This document shows, in pieces, positions 24,834 to 33,360 of a stretch of 33,360 nt of DNA (its first letter is position 1; each line of letters begins with the position of its first letter). A program made the translations under genes and the position numbers. Under the pieces are notes generated by a model. The model was not told where the DNA came from and made no database searches. It saw only the letters and a program-made list of their open reading frames with translations. Origin of the DNA: an uncultured Clostridia bacterium. Lineage in GTDB: Bacteria; Bacillota; Clostridia; UBA1381. The stretch lies in NCBI GenBank assembly GCA_947628155.1, contig CANQYQ010000009.1:1-33360 (forward strand). Reading direction: 5' to 3'.

Positions 24834-25802
24834 TTAGCATCTCACCTTTAACAATTCCGCATCGCCCACCGCCAAGCATTTACCTATTCCGGCAGGAATA
24901 AACATTGTTTCACCTTTGATAAAACGCAAGGGCTTCTGTCCTGCATTGTCAATTACATCTATATGACCGTAACCGTCAAGGCACATCAGGATTTGAAACG
25001 ATTCGTCTCTTACCGGAAAAGAATAGCATTTCGTGATTTGTATGCGTTCGACCTCGAAGTATCTGCATCTGCACAATAGCTCGCGCGAAGCGCCAGGATA
25101 ATATCTTACCGTCCGAGGTATCTGCTTCACATCGGGCGACGGATTCATATTCATGACCTCGACAGCCTTGTCAAGATGGAGTTCGCGCTTTTTTCCGTCC
25201 TTGTCAACTCGGTCATAATCGTAGACGCGATAGGTCACATTTGAACTCTCCTGAACCTCCGCCAGGAGTATGCCCTTGCCGACGCCGTGTACCGTCCCTG
25301 CCGGGACATAATACATATCGCCCCTGTGTACCTTGACCTTTTGCAAATGCTTGTCAAGAGTTTTCGTTCTAACCGCGTTTCGAAGTATCTTCTCGTTGAC
25401 TTTATGCCTAAACCCGTAAATAAGACTCGCGCCGTCATCTGCATCAAGCACATACCACATCTCTGTTTTGCCGCTATCCTGCTCATGTTCACGAGCATAG
25501 TCATCGTCGGGATGTACCTGCACAGACAGGTCATTCTTCGCGTCGATAAGCTTCACCATAACAGGCAGTTTGCCGTTATTAAATTTTGTACCGAGATACT
25601 CGGGATGCTCACGCAAAACGTCCGCGAGCGTCATGCCTTTGAACGTGCCGTTCGCAACAGTGCTTTGACCGTCCGTATGCACCGAACACTCCCACGTCTC
25701 GGCGAGCGGCGTCATATCTATGTTTTTGCCGTACTCGTCTTTCAGTCGTGTGCCGCCCCAAAGGTAATCTTTTCCCGCCGGTGACAGCTTGATTATTTCC
25801 AT
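24834..25802 (-). CDS. manA: Type I mannose-6-phosphate isomerase
   Basis: 322 aa, the short Bacillus-type form. The Zn and active-site motifs are present: LSVQVHPDDDYARE, KTEMWYVLDA, YYVPAGTVHGVGKGILLAEVQ, and the arginine in TYRVYDYDR. It interconverts fructose-6-phosphate and mannose-6-phosphate at the head of the GDP-mannose route. Its ATG shares one base with the manC stop. Confidence 0.95.
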   Translation of the reverse strand: MEIIKLSPAGKDYLWGGTRLKDEYGKNIDMTPLAETWECSVHTDGQSTVANGTFKGMTLADVLREHPEYLGTKFNNGKLPVMVKLIDAKNDLSVQVHPDDDYAREHEQDSGKTEMWYVLDADDGASLIYGFRHKVNEKILRNAVRTKTLDKHLQKVKVHRGDMYYVPAGTVHGVGKGILLAEVQESSNVTYRVYDYDRVDKDGKKRELHLDKAVEVMNMNPSPDVKQIPRTVRYYPGASRELLCRCRYFEVERIQITKCYSFPVRDESFQILMCLDGYGHIDVIDNAGQKPLRFIKGETMFIPAGIGKCLAVGDAELLKVRC

Positions 25803-27127
25803 CAGCTCCGCTCCGGATCAAATTTGATCTTGTCGCTGACGCTTATCTCGTCTCCGAGCTGCACCTCAACGATGTCGAGCGCGGTAATGGCATCTACGGT
25901 ATGCTTGCATCCTGCGGCAATCGTTATTACGTCGCCTGCGCGAAGTATCTGCTCCATTCCGTCTACTATCGCTTTGCCTTCACCCGAAACGACCGTCCAG
26001 ACCTCCTCACGGTAATTGTGCATATGGTAGCTCATGCGCTGCCCCGCACGCATAGATACCTTGACAGTCATTGAACCGGGCTGCACATCTATGACTGTGT
26101 AAGTTCCCCAGGATTTCTCGGCGTACATCGCCTCTGTCTCGATCTTTTCAACATACGGCTTCATTGACGCACTGCGTTCTTTATCCGATATCAAGATGCC
26201 GTCGCCGCTCGCGGCAATTATCATGTCGTTACAGCCTATACAAAGTATCGGTATATTAAGCTCGTTTATTACGTTCGTGTTCTCGCAGGTTTCGTCGAGA
26301 ATAACGTTGCCCTTTGCGGTGTCCGCCATGACCTCAGCCATCATGTTCCAAGTACCGACATCCTTCCATGAACCGCCGTAGCGCAACACCTGTATAGACG
26401 GCTCCTTCTCGACCACCGCATAGTCAAAGCTAATCTTTTCGAGCGAATCGTACTTACCGAAAAGGTCACGGTAATCATCGAATGCTATCATTCCGTGCGC
26501 CTTTTTCAGGAGGTAGTCAAGCTTGAACGCAAATATTCCTGCATTCCAAAGGGCGTTTTGCTCTATATACTTTTTCGCGATCTCGGCATCGGGCTTCTCC
26601 TTGAACTCGCGCACCCTGCTGACTTTCTCCCCGCTCTCGGGTATTATGTACCCGTACTTTTCGCTTGGATATGTCGGCTCAACGCCCATCAGCGTTATGT
26701 TCGCGTCCCCAAGCTCAGCCAACTCCTGAAGACGTTTGACAGCCTCGTAATATGTATTGTCCACATACGGGTCGACAGGACATACAACGACGGATTCGTT
26801 CGCGTCTACCCCGAGCTCGTCATGCAGATACGCGGCGGCAAGCACTATCGCCGGAAACGTGTCGCGGCGGCAAGGCTCGACACATATCGAGACCTTCTCT
26901 CCAAGCTGATTCTTGATTGCAGAAACCTGCGACTTCGATGTTGCAATCGTGACCGAAGCCATCGGCGAGACAGTTGTGATCTGACGGTAGACCCGCTGAA
27001 CCATTGACTCATAGGGCTCGTCCACGCGGCCGGTTTTAAATAACTTTATAAACTGTTTCGAGCGAATCTCGTTAGACAACGGCCATAGTCGTGTACCGGA
27101 TCCGCCGGAAAGTAGAATGAGGTTCAA
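25802..27127 (-). CDS. manC: Mannose-1-phosphate guanylyltransferase with C-terminal cupin domain
   Basis: 441 aa from a TTG start. AAGGA lies 8 nt before the TTG, and the nearby ATG runs into a TGA. N-terminal ILLSGGSGTRLWPLSNEIRS, VVCPVDPYVD, the FKEKP motif and NAGIFAFK make up the GT-A nucleotidyltransferase. From about residue 340 a cupin carries MRAGQRMSYHMHNYREEVW. It makes GDP-mannose. The cupin resembles type II phosphomannose isomerase, but a separate manA is present too. Confidence 0.94.
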   Translation of the reverse strand: MNLILLSGGSGTRLWPLSNEIRSKQFIKLFKTGRVDEPYESMVQRVYRQITTVSPMASVTIATSKSQVSAIKNQLGEKVSICVEPCRRDTFPAIVLAAAYLHDELGVDANESVVVCPVDPYVDNTYYEAVKRLQELAELGDANITLMGVEPTYPSEKYGYIIPESGEKVSRVREFKEKPDAEIAKKYIEQNALWNAGIFAFKLDYLLKKAHGMIAFDDYRDLFGKYDSLEKISFDYAVVEKEPSIQVLRYGGSWKDVGTWNMMAEVMADTAKGNVILDETCENTNVINELNIPILCIGCNDMIIAASGDGILISDKERSASMKPYVEKIETEAMYAEKSWGTYTVIDVQPGSMTVKVSMRAGQRMSYHMHNYREEVWTVVSGEGKAIVDGMEQILRAGDVITIAAGCKHTVDAITALDIVEVQLGDEISVSDKIKFDPERS

Positions 27128-27151
27128 ACTATCATTCCTTTCTTTTTCTGC

Positions 27152-28173
27152 TTATTGACCAAATAAAATATCTCTCACTTTAGGAATATAAGAAAGTAAA
27201 TATGCCGCCAAAAGAGGAAACGCTAATCTGATAAAAAGCAGTCCTAGCCCGCTGATCAGCATATTATTCATAAAATTACCATTGATAAAAAATGACGTCA
27301 TTCCTTCAAGGATATATATAAACATGGTGTATTGACCGATATATGCTGCTATTTTTACGGGTTTTTTCAAAAAATCCAACCGCGAAAGAACATCAGCTAT
27401 AAACCATGCGAACATTATTCCGAATGCCGCAACAACAACATGATTATAAAACAGTGCCGCGATATGAATTAATCCTCCAAATGATGAAATACCGAGCGCA
27501 CTTTGTACTTTCGATATAACTAAGTCGTACTGTCTGTATGTAAAAAACACCATCGACACGGGATAAAGCAGCGCGCCAAGCCATAAGTGCTTTTTCAAAA
27601 ACGACATCCACGCCTTATCTTTTGAACGGAATATTATATGTCCTGCAAGATAAAACGGGAAAAACATCGCTATGTTTTTAATTACCAAATTGTTTTCTCT
27701 GAACAGCCCGTATAATGCAAGGAATAAAATGCAAGCTCCTGCCAATATTAAGTATTTCATCTTTTTAGCGTGGACTGATATAAAGAGGACCGAATCGCAG
27801 ATAAAAAGATTGATCAAATACCACAGTATAGGTTCTATAAACAAAGCGTTGAAAAAATCAATGCGTCCGTCAAGCAAACAATAAACAATGCTCCAAATAA
27901 CATACGGAATCATCAGTCTTTTAAAGCATTTAATTATCCATTTAAATTGCGAAAGCTTCTTATCGGTTTTAAATGCTGTTAACCCCCCCCGATGAAAATA
28001 AACAGGGGCATGTGAAATGAATAACAAATCTTGAATAAAAGCTTATCATCGCAATTTTCAGGATATAGAGAAACCATTATATGACCGACGACTACAAGAA
28101 TAATTGCAGCAAATTTCAAAAGGTCTATGGTAATATTGCGTTCCTTAGCTTTAATGTCTATTATCTCACTCAT
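27152..28173 (-). CDS. OafA-like membrane acyltransferase (acyltransferase 3), frameshifted at a G8 tract (probable phase-OFF)
   Basis: The first 64 codons from ATG 28173 read ITIDLLKFAAIILVVVGHIM and SFHMPLFIFIGGG, then stop at 27979. These are the first two conserved elements of acyltransferase 3 proteins (the D-x-x-K and H of helix 1, and FHMPLF). The following frame continues LTAFKTDKKLSQF through about nine hydrophobic helices to 27152. The break sits at eight Gs (27983-27990). Nine or six Gs would give one protein of 340 or 339 aa, the normal family length. The family O-acetylates cell-surface sugars. The ATG overlaps the end of the manC fragment (TGATG). Confidence 0.87.
27983..27990 (-). 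repeat. G8 homopolymer tract in acyltransferase gene
   Basis: Eight Cs on the plus strand, followed in the coding strand by TTAAC. Eight Gs give GGG-GGG-GGT-TAA and premature termination; nine or six keep the frame. Confidence 0.85.
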
Positions 28174-28358
28174 CAACAATCTTCTCCCTTAATGGCGTTT
28201 TTTAAGTCTTTATTGTTTGGCATCACACGCTGCACCATAGATTCGTATTCGTCGCCTTTTTTAAACAGCTTTATGAACTGCTTGCTGCGTATATCGTTTG
28301 AGAGAGGCCACAGGCGCTTGCTGCTTCCTCCCGAAAGCAAAATGATGTTCATTTTCAT
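28173..28358 (-). pseudogene. 5' fragment of a manC-like mannose-1-phosphate guanylyltransferase
   Basis: 61 codons. The first 45 match the N-terminus of the full manC nearby: IILLSGGSSKRLWPLSNDIR and SKQFIKLFKKG, then YESMVQRV. After that the resemblance stops and the frame ends in TGA overlapping the acyltransferase start. At the DNA level it differs from the full manC at many third positions, so it is not a fresh tandem copy but the remnant of a diverged manC. It marks a recombination joint through which the acyltransferase probably entered. No activity expected. Confidence 0.82.
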
Positions 28359-28364
28359 ATTCTC

Positions 28365-30071
28365 TCATTCTAATCCGAGTGTTTTCTTGACAGTGCTGCG
28401 TATTTCTTCGAGTTTTCTCTCGGCAGCCGCGCGGTCTTCGTCCTTAATGCTGTAATATATCTTTATCTTCGGCTCGGTGCCTGACGGTCTTACAGACACC
28501 CACGAGCCACCGTCGAGCGTGTATTTGAGGACGTTCGACGTCGGCAGCACGCCGAAGCCCGGCTCCGCCGGAACCGGCACACTGTAATCAGTCACGATCT
28601 TTGTATTCTCAAACGGTGACTTGCCTCCGCGAAGGTTCTTCATCATTGACTTTATGCGTTCGGCTCCGTCCGCGCCCTTGAGTGTGAAGCTGTCGAGCGC
28701 GTCAAGATAATAGCCGTATTCGCAGTACAGCTCGTCCATTTTGTCGCAGAGCGTCCTGCCCGCCGCCTTAGCCTCCGCCGCCATCTCGCATATCAGCAAG
28801 GACGCGACGGCGGCGTCCTTGTCTCTCGCGTGCGTACCTGCGAGATAACCGTATGATTCCTCGTAGCCGAAAAGGAAATCGTAGTCGCGTGCTTCGTCGC
28901 CCGTCAACTTTGCCTCTTCGAACTGTGTTATCTTTTCGCCTATATATTTGAAGCCCGTTAGAGTTGAAAACACCATAATCCCGTGTTTTTTCGCGATTTT
29001 TGCTCCAAGCTCCGATGTCACGACCGTTTTGACGACTGCGGGATGACGGTACGCGCCCATATCCGTATGCGATAGGACGAAATCCATCAAAAGCGCTCCG
29101 GTCTGATTTCCGGTCAGGAGCTTGTACCTGTCTGCCGTTTTCACGGCAACGCCGACTCTGTCGCAGTCGGGGTCCGTGCCGAGCACGATGTCTGCGCCTG
29201 TTTCTTCTGCCTGTGCGATTCCCATCAGAAGTGCGCGCCTGTCCTCCGGATTAGGAGACTGCACCGTAGAAAAATCGCCGTCCGGGACTGATTGCGCTGC
29301 GACTTTTGCGACATTCACAAATCCGTCGCGTGCAAGTACCGTTGACACGGGGACGTTTCCCGTCCCGTGAAGCGGGGTATATATGACACGCAGGTCGGCT
29401 TTTGCTGCCGCGTTGCAGTATCGACTCTGTTTGAGGACTGCGTTCACAAATTCGTCTGTAACGTCGACGGCCTCTATAAGGTCATTACTGCCCTCAAAGT
29501 CAATATCTCTGTAATCTTCGACGCCGTTCACATACGCGATGACTCGTTCCGCCTTATCCGGCACGAGCTGGCAGCCGTATTCGTCATAGACCTTGTAGCC
29601 GTTGTACTCCTTCGGATTGTGCGACGCCGTTATGACGACACCGGCGACAGCACCGAAATATTTGACCGAGAAGCTCAGCTGCGGCGTTGGCCTCGCGTCC
29701 GAGTGAACGCGGACGCGTATGCCCATACCGCTTAAAACCGATGCGGTCACGTCGGCGAAATCCTTGCTGTTGTTTCGCGTGTCGTAGCCGACAACGACGC
29801 CGCGAGTTCGGCACGCGTCCGCGCCGAACGTGTCGATAAGATATTTGCCGAGTCCGCGCGTTGCCTTCCCGACCGTGTATTTGTTCATGCGGTTCGTCCC
29901 CGCACCCATAACGCCGCGCAGCCCGCCCGTGCCGAATTCGAGATCACAGTAGAAGCGGTCCTCGATCTCCACCGCATCGCGTGCGGCGTCAAGTGAGGCA
30001 AGCTCGGCACGCGTTTGTGCGTCGAATAAAGCGTCTGTTTTCCAAAAATTATATGTTTCAAAGCAATTCAC
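28365..30071 (-). CDS. Phosphoglucomutase/phosphomannomutase
   Basis: 568 aa, the long PgcA-type alpha-D-phosphohexomutase. FGTGGLRGVMGAG lies near residue 47, the catalytic serine is in ITASHNPKEYNGYKVYD, the metal loop is GTDPDCDRVGV, the sugar-binding loop is GYEESYGYLAG, and the C-terminal phosphate loop is VRPSGTEPKIKIY. It can interconvert hexose 6- and 1-phosphates, feeding both RmlA and ManC. It is more GC-rich than the central genes. Confidence 0.95.
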   Translation of the reverse strand: MNCFETYNFWKTDALFDAQTRAELASLDAARDAVEIEDRFYCDLEFGTGGLRGVMGAGTNRMNKYTVGKATRGLGKYLIDTFGADACRTRGVVVGYDTRNNSKDFADVTASVLSGMGIRVRVHSDARPTPQLSFSVKYFGAVAGVVITASHNPKEYNGYKVYDEYGCQLVPDKAERVIAYVNGVEDYRDIDFEGSNDLIEAVDVTDEFVNAVLKQSRYCNAAAKADLRVIYTPLHGTGNVPVSTVLARDGFVNVAKVAAQSVPDGDFSTVQSPNPEDRRALLMGIAQAEETGADIVLGTDPDCDRVGVAVKTADRYKLLTGNQTGALLMDFVLSHTDMGAYRHPAVVKTVVTSELGAKIAKKHGIMVFSTLTGFKYIGEKITQFEEAKLTGDEARDYDFLFGYEESYGYLAGTHARDKDAAVASLLICEMAAEAKAAGRTLCDKMDELYCEYGYYLDALDSFTLKGADGAERIKSMMKNLRGGKSPFENTKIVTDYSVPVPAEPGFGVLPTSNVLKYTLDGGSWVSVRPSGTEPKIKIYYSIKDEDRAAAERKLEEIRSTVKKTLGLE

Positions 30072-30098
30072 TATTGCTTCTCCTTTGGGTCTTTCGTT

Positions 30099-30833
30099 TC
30101 AGCAATTCCATCCCTTGAAAATATGCATTATCGTCTTCAAAATAATCTTCAAATCCGTCGCAATGCCGCGCTCTCGTATGTATTTGTAATCGAGCTCGAT
30201 CTGTTCATCATATCCCATTTTTGTAGTGTCCGTTATCTGCCAATAGCAAGAAAGCCCTGGCTTGACACAAAGCCTGTCATCAGGCAATTGCGCCTGCTCA
30301 GACGGGATAAAAGGACGAGGTCCTATAACAGACATCGTGCCGGTCAATAAATTGATTGCCTGCGGTATCTCGTCGAGCGACGTTCGCCGTAAGAATCTGC
30401 CTACTCTCGTTATTCTCGGGTCGTTCTTCATCTTGAAGTGGACGCAGTCGTATTCGTTCTCAGCCATAAGTTCCGGTTTCAGCTTTTCAGCGTCACGATA
30501 CATCGTTCTCAGCTTGAGCATATGAAACGTGCGTCCGTTAAGGCCTACTCTTTCTTGAATGAAGAACGGGTTGCCGGGGTCGTCTATCACGATGGCAAGA
30601 ATGAGTATCAAATATACGGGCAAGCCCACCGTCAGGCACATAAGCGCGACAAATATATCGAACGCCCGCTTTATGAAATCATATACGGGCTTGCGCTTTA
30701 CCGCGATATGCCCCTCTGACGGAGCAACGGCATATTTCTGCTGACCTGCCCCGTCATACTGTGCCGTCGCTTCATCTAATTGCACAGCTAAATCGTCTGT
30801 CTCAAAATCGACAGTCTGCTCTTTTAAACTCAT
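30099..30833 (-). CDS. Undecaprenyl-phosphate sugar-1-phosphate transferase (initiating enzyme)
   Basis: 244 aa from ATG 30833; a GTG 21 nt upstream is an alternative. After a variable N-terminus comes KRAFDIFVALMCLTVGLPVY and one re-entrant or membrane helix, then FFIQERVGLNGRTFHMLKLR with the catalytic DAEK region, RVGRFLRRTSLDEIPQ and the MSVIGPRPF motif, ending PGLSCYWQITDTTKMGYDE. This is the catalytic PF02397 domain of WcaJ/RfbP-like enzymes. Without the long membrane domain it is the small PglC-like form. It starts repeat-unit assembly, and being first in the operon is typical. Confidence 0.94.
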   Translation of the reverse strand: MSLKEQTVDFETDDLAVQLDEATAQYDGAGQQKYAVAPSEGHIAVKRKPVYDFIKRAFDIFVALMCLTVGLPVYLILILAIVIDDPGNPFFIQERVGLNGRTFHMLKLRTMYRDAEKLKPELMAENEYDCVHFKMKNDPRITRVGRFLRRTSLDEIPQAINLLTGTMSVIGPRPFIPSEQAQLPDDRLCVKPGLSCYWQITDTTKMGYDEQIELDYKYIRERGIATDLKIILKTIMHIFKGWNC

Positions 30834-30880
30834 TATCTGTACTTCTTCTCTCACATGAAATCATTCTGCTTTTTTCAAGT

Positions 30881-30902
30881 GGAGCGGGAGTCGTCCCGTT
30901 CC
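30881..30902 (-). other. Hairpin in the leader ahead of the initiating transferase
   Basis: CGGGA and TCCCG pair around a CGAC loop, extended by GG/CC beyond a 2-nt mismatch. It lies between the helicase stop and the initiating-transferase start. A T-run is lacking, so it may be a weak terminator, an attenuator, or a leader element of the operon. No confident -35/-10 pair could be placed in 30834-30944. Confidence 0.3.
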
Positions 30903-30944
30903 CTCTAAAAGAGAAGCATTTTAATAATTACCTTTTTATTTATC

Positions 30945-33360
30945 CTATCTTCCGAACACGACGCCGATATCGGCGAGCCGTTTTACCTTGTCGCTCTCTA
31001 GCACGCCGCGGCGGAAACGGCGTTCCTGCGAACGCATCCACTCACCGAGCGGATAGCCGTCGCCGGTCACATATGTCTGCGGTATCGGGATAGAGCCGCC
31101 GCGCGTGCAGTATGTCTGCGCGTAATCGTAGCCGCGGTTCCACTTGTCCGTGTTCGTGTTCCAAACCATGCCGATCTGACGTAAAAGCTGGGCTCTTTCC
31201 TCCGACAGTTTTCCGTCCTTGTACGCGCGCCTCTGCGATAATATCCAGTTGTTCAGCGTAAAGCCGTCCTCACAGACATATTTTTTCGGTACGTTCAAAT
31301 CACCATACAGTTTGAAATATGCTTTCGCGTGCTCATACCCCATCTGCCACTTGTCGCGCAAAACCTGCCAACGCATGCCGAGTTTATCTAGAAGCCCTCG
31401 CTGTTCATCAGTCAGAGCATTTGTCCTGTACTTCGTCCGCTGATTCGCGATCCATACGCCGAGCCTGTACCCGTCCTCGGACACATACTGACCGCTCGCG
31501 TCAAGGTCGCCGTTTTTGTCAAAATACGACTTCGCGTGTTCGTATCCGCGCTGCCATTGCTTCTCTGATACATCCCATGACATGCCGATCGATTCAAGAC
31601 GTTTGATTTGCGTCGGTTTCAGTTTGCCCGCCGCGTACTTGCCGCGCTGCGATGCTACCCATGTACCGAGCGCAAATCCGTCGTCGGTCTTGTATTCTGC
31701 CGGAACATCGAGCGCGCCGTGCTCGTCATAGTATGCCTGCGCGTACTCGAACGCTGCGTCCCATTTGCTTGCGGATCGCTGCCAGCTCATGCCTATTTCG
31801 TCGAGCAAGCGTATCTGTTCATCTGTGATGTGAGCGCCCTTTTTCTTGTTTTGCCGCTGCCCGGAGATCCACACGCCAAGCTTTACACCGTCCGGCGTCG
31901 TATAGTTCACGTTGACGTTGAGGTCGCCGTGTTCTTCGTAATATCTCTTTGCAAGCGCATAATACTGCATCCAGTTGCGTGCCTGTACGGACTCCCACTG
32001 CGCGCCGATCGATTCGAGCTTTTGCCGACGTTCATCTGTCAGCGTGCCGTTGCTGTATTGATTGCGAACGCCGCGATACCATGCTCCGAGGCGTGTCCCG
32101 TCGTCGGTCTTGTATGTCGCGGGAATGTCGAGATCACCGTGCTGTGCATAATACTCTTTCGCAAGCTCAAACTTCCGCTCCCATGAATCCTCGAACTCCC
32201 ACGTCATGCCGAGTGCGGACAGCTTCTCAAACTGCTCATCCGTGAGCTTGCCCTCGCGCTGCTTTTGCCGCTGGCGCACGAGCCAGTCCGACAGCTTTCC
32301 GGGCATTTCGGGGGATGTCTCCAAATTTCCGTGTTCGTTGTGATACGACTGCGCAAGAGCGAAGCCCTCATTCCACTGACGTTCGTGTATCGTCCGCCAG
32401 TTCATGCCGATTTCGTTCAGCTTATCTATGCGGGCCTGCGAGATGCCGCTCTTGTTCCTGTAATTTATCCTCTGCGTGACGAGCCACTGCCCTAACTTCG
32501 CGCCGTTTTCGGTAACGTAGCTCTGCGTTGGGAGAAGATCGCCGTTTTCCTCGTAATACGCTTTCGCCTCGGCGTACATAAAATCCCATGACGCTGACAG
32601 CGTGCCCTCGAGCTCGTCGAACAGAAGGCGGCAGTCCTCGACCGCGTCGATGACGCGGAAGCGGTCGTTGACGATGTAGCGCGATTCGCCGAGAAACTGA
32701 TAATACTGAACGACCTCCTGCATCTCGTCCTCGATAGAGTCGATGCTGTAAAGTCCCGCAATGTTGTTGACGATGTCGAATATGACCGGCTCCTTAGACT
32801 TGCTCGCCGAGAGCGCGCGGCCAATCTGCTGCTTATATATAATGGGGGAAATCGTCGGGCGAAGCAGGATCACGCCGCTGACGTTCTCGACGTGTATGCC
32901 CTCGTTGAGCGCGTCGATGCAGTAAAGCAGGCGCAGATGAGTGTCGTCATTGTCCGCTTTGAAATCCGCGAACGATTTGTTCGCACCGGGGTTGTCGGAA
33001 TATACCGAATAAACGTGCGGATGCTCGTCAACCCTGCGGAACCACTCGCCGGTTTTCTCCATCATCTCATCCATGTGCTCTTTGTTGGCACAGAAGATGA
33101 TGTATTTGCCTGTCCGGTCGGTCATATGCTTGTCGAAGATAACGTCAAGACCGTCCGCCATTTCGAGCGCACGGCGCAGCGCTTCGAGATACTGCTCCGC
33201 TTTGTCACGCTGTTTCTTGCCGCGCAGTCTCCTCGCGCGCTGCGCAAATCGCTCCAAGTCTTTTTTGTAGGAGTAAACTGTCGTGACGTACTTCGGTGCG
33301 GCGAGAATGCCGCGGACGATGGCCTCGCCGAGCGTCATCTCGGAGGCGACGTTGCCGTCG
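30945..33360 (-). CDS. DEAD/DEAH helicase C-terminal domain with eight helicase-associated (HA) repeats, 5' end cut by window edge
   Basis: At least 804 codons, open at the right edge; the ATG at 33338 is internal because DGNVASE precedes it in frame. Residues up to about 230 are the second RecA-like domain of a superfamily 2 helicase: YIIFCANKEHMDEM, LYCIDALNEGIHVENVSGVI and motif VI IYKQQIGRALSA. Motifs I-III lie outside the window. Eight repeats of about 66 residues follow, each with a W/A-x-YY-x-x-x-GDL half, a GxxLGxW half and IGMxW. They resemble PF03457 HA domains, which are linked to DNA or RNA binding. Probably not part of the polysaccharide pathway but a flanking gene. Confidence 0.92.
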   Translation of the reverse strand, partial: DGNVASEMTLGEAIVRGILAAPKYVTTVYSYKKDLERFAQRARRLRGKKQRDKAEQYLEALRRALEMADGLDVIFDKHMTDRTGKYIIFCANKEHMDEMMEKTGEWFRRVDEHPHVYSVYSDNPGANKSFADFKADNDDTHLRLLYCIDALNEGIHVENVSGVILLRPTISPIIYKQQIGRALSASKSKEPVIFDIVNNIAGLYSIDSIEDEMQEVVQYYQFLGESRYIVNDRFRVIDAVEDCRLLFDELEGTLSASWDFMYAEAKAYYEENGDLLPTQSYVTENGAKLGQWLVTQRINYRNKSGISQARIDKLNEIGMNWRTIHERQWNEGFALAQSYHNEHGNLETSPEMPGKLSDWLVRQRQKQREGKLTDEQFEKLSALGMTWEFEDSWERKFELAKEYYAQHGDLDIPATYKTDDGTRLGAWYRGVRNQYSNGTLTDERRQKLESIGAQWESVQARNWMQYYALAKRYYEEHGDLNVNVNYTTPDGVKLGVWISGQRQNKKKGAHITDEQIRLLDEIGMSWQRSASKWDAAFEYAQAYYDEHGALDVPAEYKTDDGFALGTWVASQRGKYAAGKLKPTQIKRLESIGMSWDVSEKQWQRGYEHAKSYFDKNGDLDASGQYVSEDGYRLGVWIANQRTKYRTNALTDEQRGLLDKLGMRWQVLRDKWQMGYEHAKAYFKLYGDLNVPKKYVCEDGFTLNNWILSQRRAYKDGKLSEERAQLLRQIGMVWNTNTDKWNRGYDYAQTYCTRGGSIPIPQTYVTGDGYPLGEWMRSQERRFRRGVLESDKVKRLADIGVVFGR

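Noticed and set aside
27152-28358. Mobile element carrying the acyltransferase between manC copies
   Set aside because: No transposase, terminal inverted repeats or target duplications are visible. Homologous recombination is enough to explain the fragment.
31608-32186. Plus-strand frames across the helicase repeats
   Set aside because: These are periodic shadows of the HA-repeat coding sequence on the other strand.

Overview
This window is almost entirely a surface-polysaccharide (capsule or O-antigen-like) biosynthesis locus. Every convincing gene is on the minus strand, so the locus reads from right to left. Purine-rich AGGAGG-type ribosome binding sites, very tight gene packing (ATGA/TGATG overlaps), a LicD-family gene and a helicase with many helicase-associated repeats suggest a Gram-positive, probably gut-associated Clostridia-type Bacillota. 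That assignment is an inference. There is no rRNA, tRNA, CRISPR array, transposase or integrase.

Layout in the order of transcription. (1) Right edge: the C-terminal part of a superfamily 2 helicase with eight helicase-associated repeats. (2) 30.8-28.2 kb: an initiating sugar-1-phosphate transferase, a phosphohexomutase, and a 5' fragment of a manC-like gene. (3) 28.2-22.8 kb: an OafA-like acyltransferase interrupted at a G8 tract, then manC, manA, gmd and rmd (GDP-mannose to GDP-D-rhamnose). (4) 22.8-18.1 kb: two GT4 glycosyltransferases, a Wzy-like polymerase and another putative glycosyltransferase. (5) 18.1-14.8 kb: rmlA, rmlC, rmlB and an SDR reductase that is not an obvious RmlD. (6) 14.8-12.3 kb: a decayed hexapeptide acetyltransferase, a second hexapeptide acetyltransferase interrupted at a G9 tract, an AT-rich DUF115/GT42-like putative transferase, and the 3' stump of a second such gene. 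(7) 12.3-6.2 kb: a Wzx flippase followed by a CMP-ulosonate-type operon. This operon contains a ribulose-phosphate-3-epimerase/CBS fusion, a NeuA-like and a KdsB-like cytidylyltransferase, a DAHP-synthase-like enzyme, an RraA-family protein and a KdsC-like phosphatase. (8) 6.0-4.9 kb: a NeuA 3' remnant and licD. (9) 4.6-0 kb: a separately promoted five-gene module with an HTH-nucleotidyltransferase fusion, a metallophosphoesterase, an epimerase-like SDR, a second nucleotidyltransferase-like protein and a lactate/malate-dehydrogenase-like protein that runs off the left edge.

How the genes fit together: the initiating transferase loads the lipid carrier. The GTs add D-rhamnose, a dTDP-6-deoxyhexose and probably an acidic 3-deoxy-ulosonate. 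Wzx and Wzy export and polymerise the repeat unit. The acyl/acetyltransferases, LicD and the leftmost module decorate it. Two points stand out. The acid-sugar operon has a non-standard enzyme set: DAHP-synthase-like rather than KdsA-like, and epimerase-CBS rather than SIS-CBS. Three G8/G9 tracts lie inside surface-decoration or activation genes and look like phase-variation (contingency) switches, two of them currently OFF. All frameshifts are single-base losses in homopolymers, so consensus errors must be excluded.
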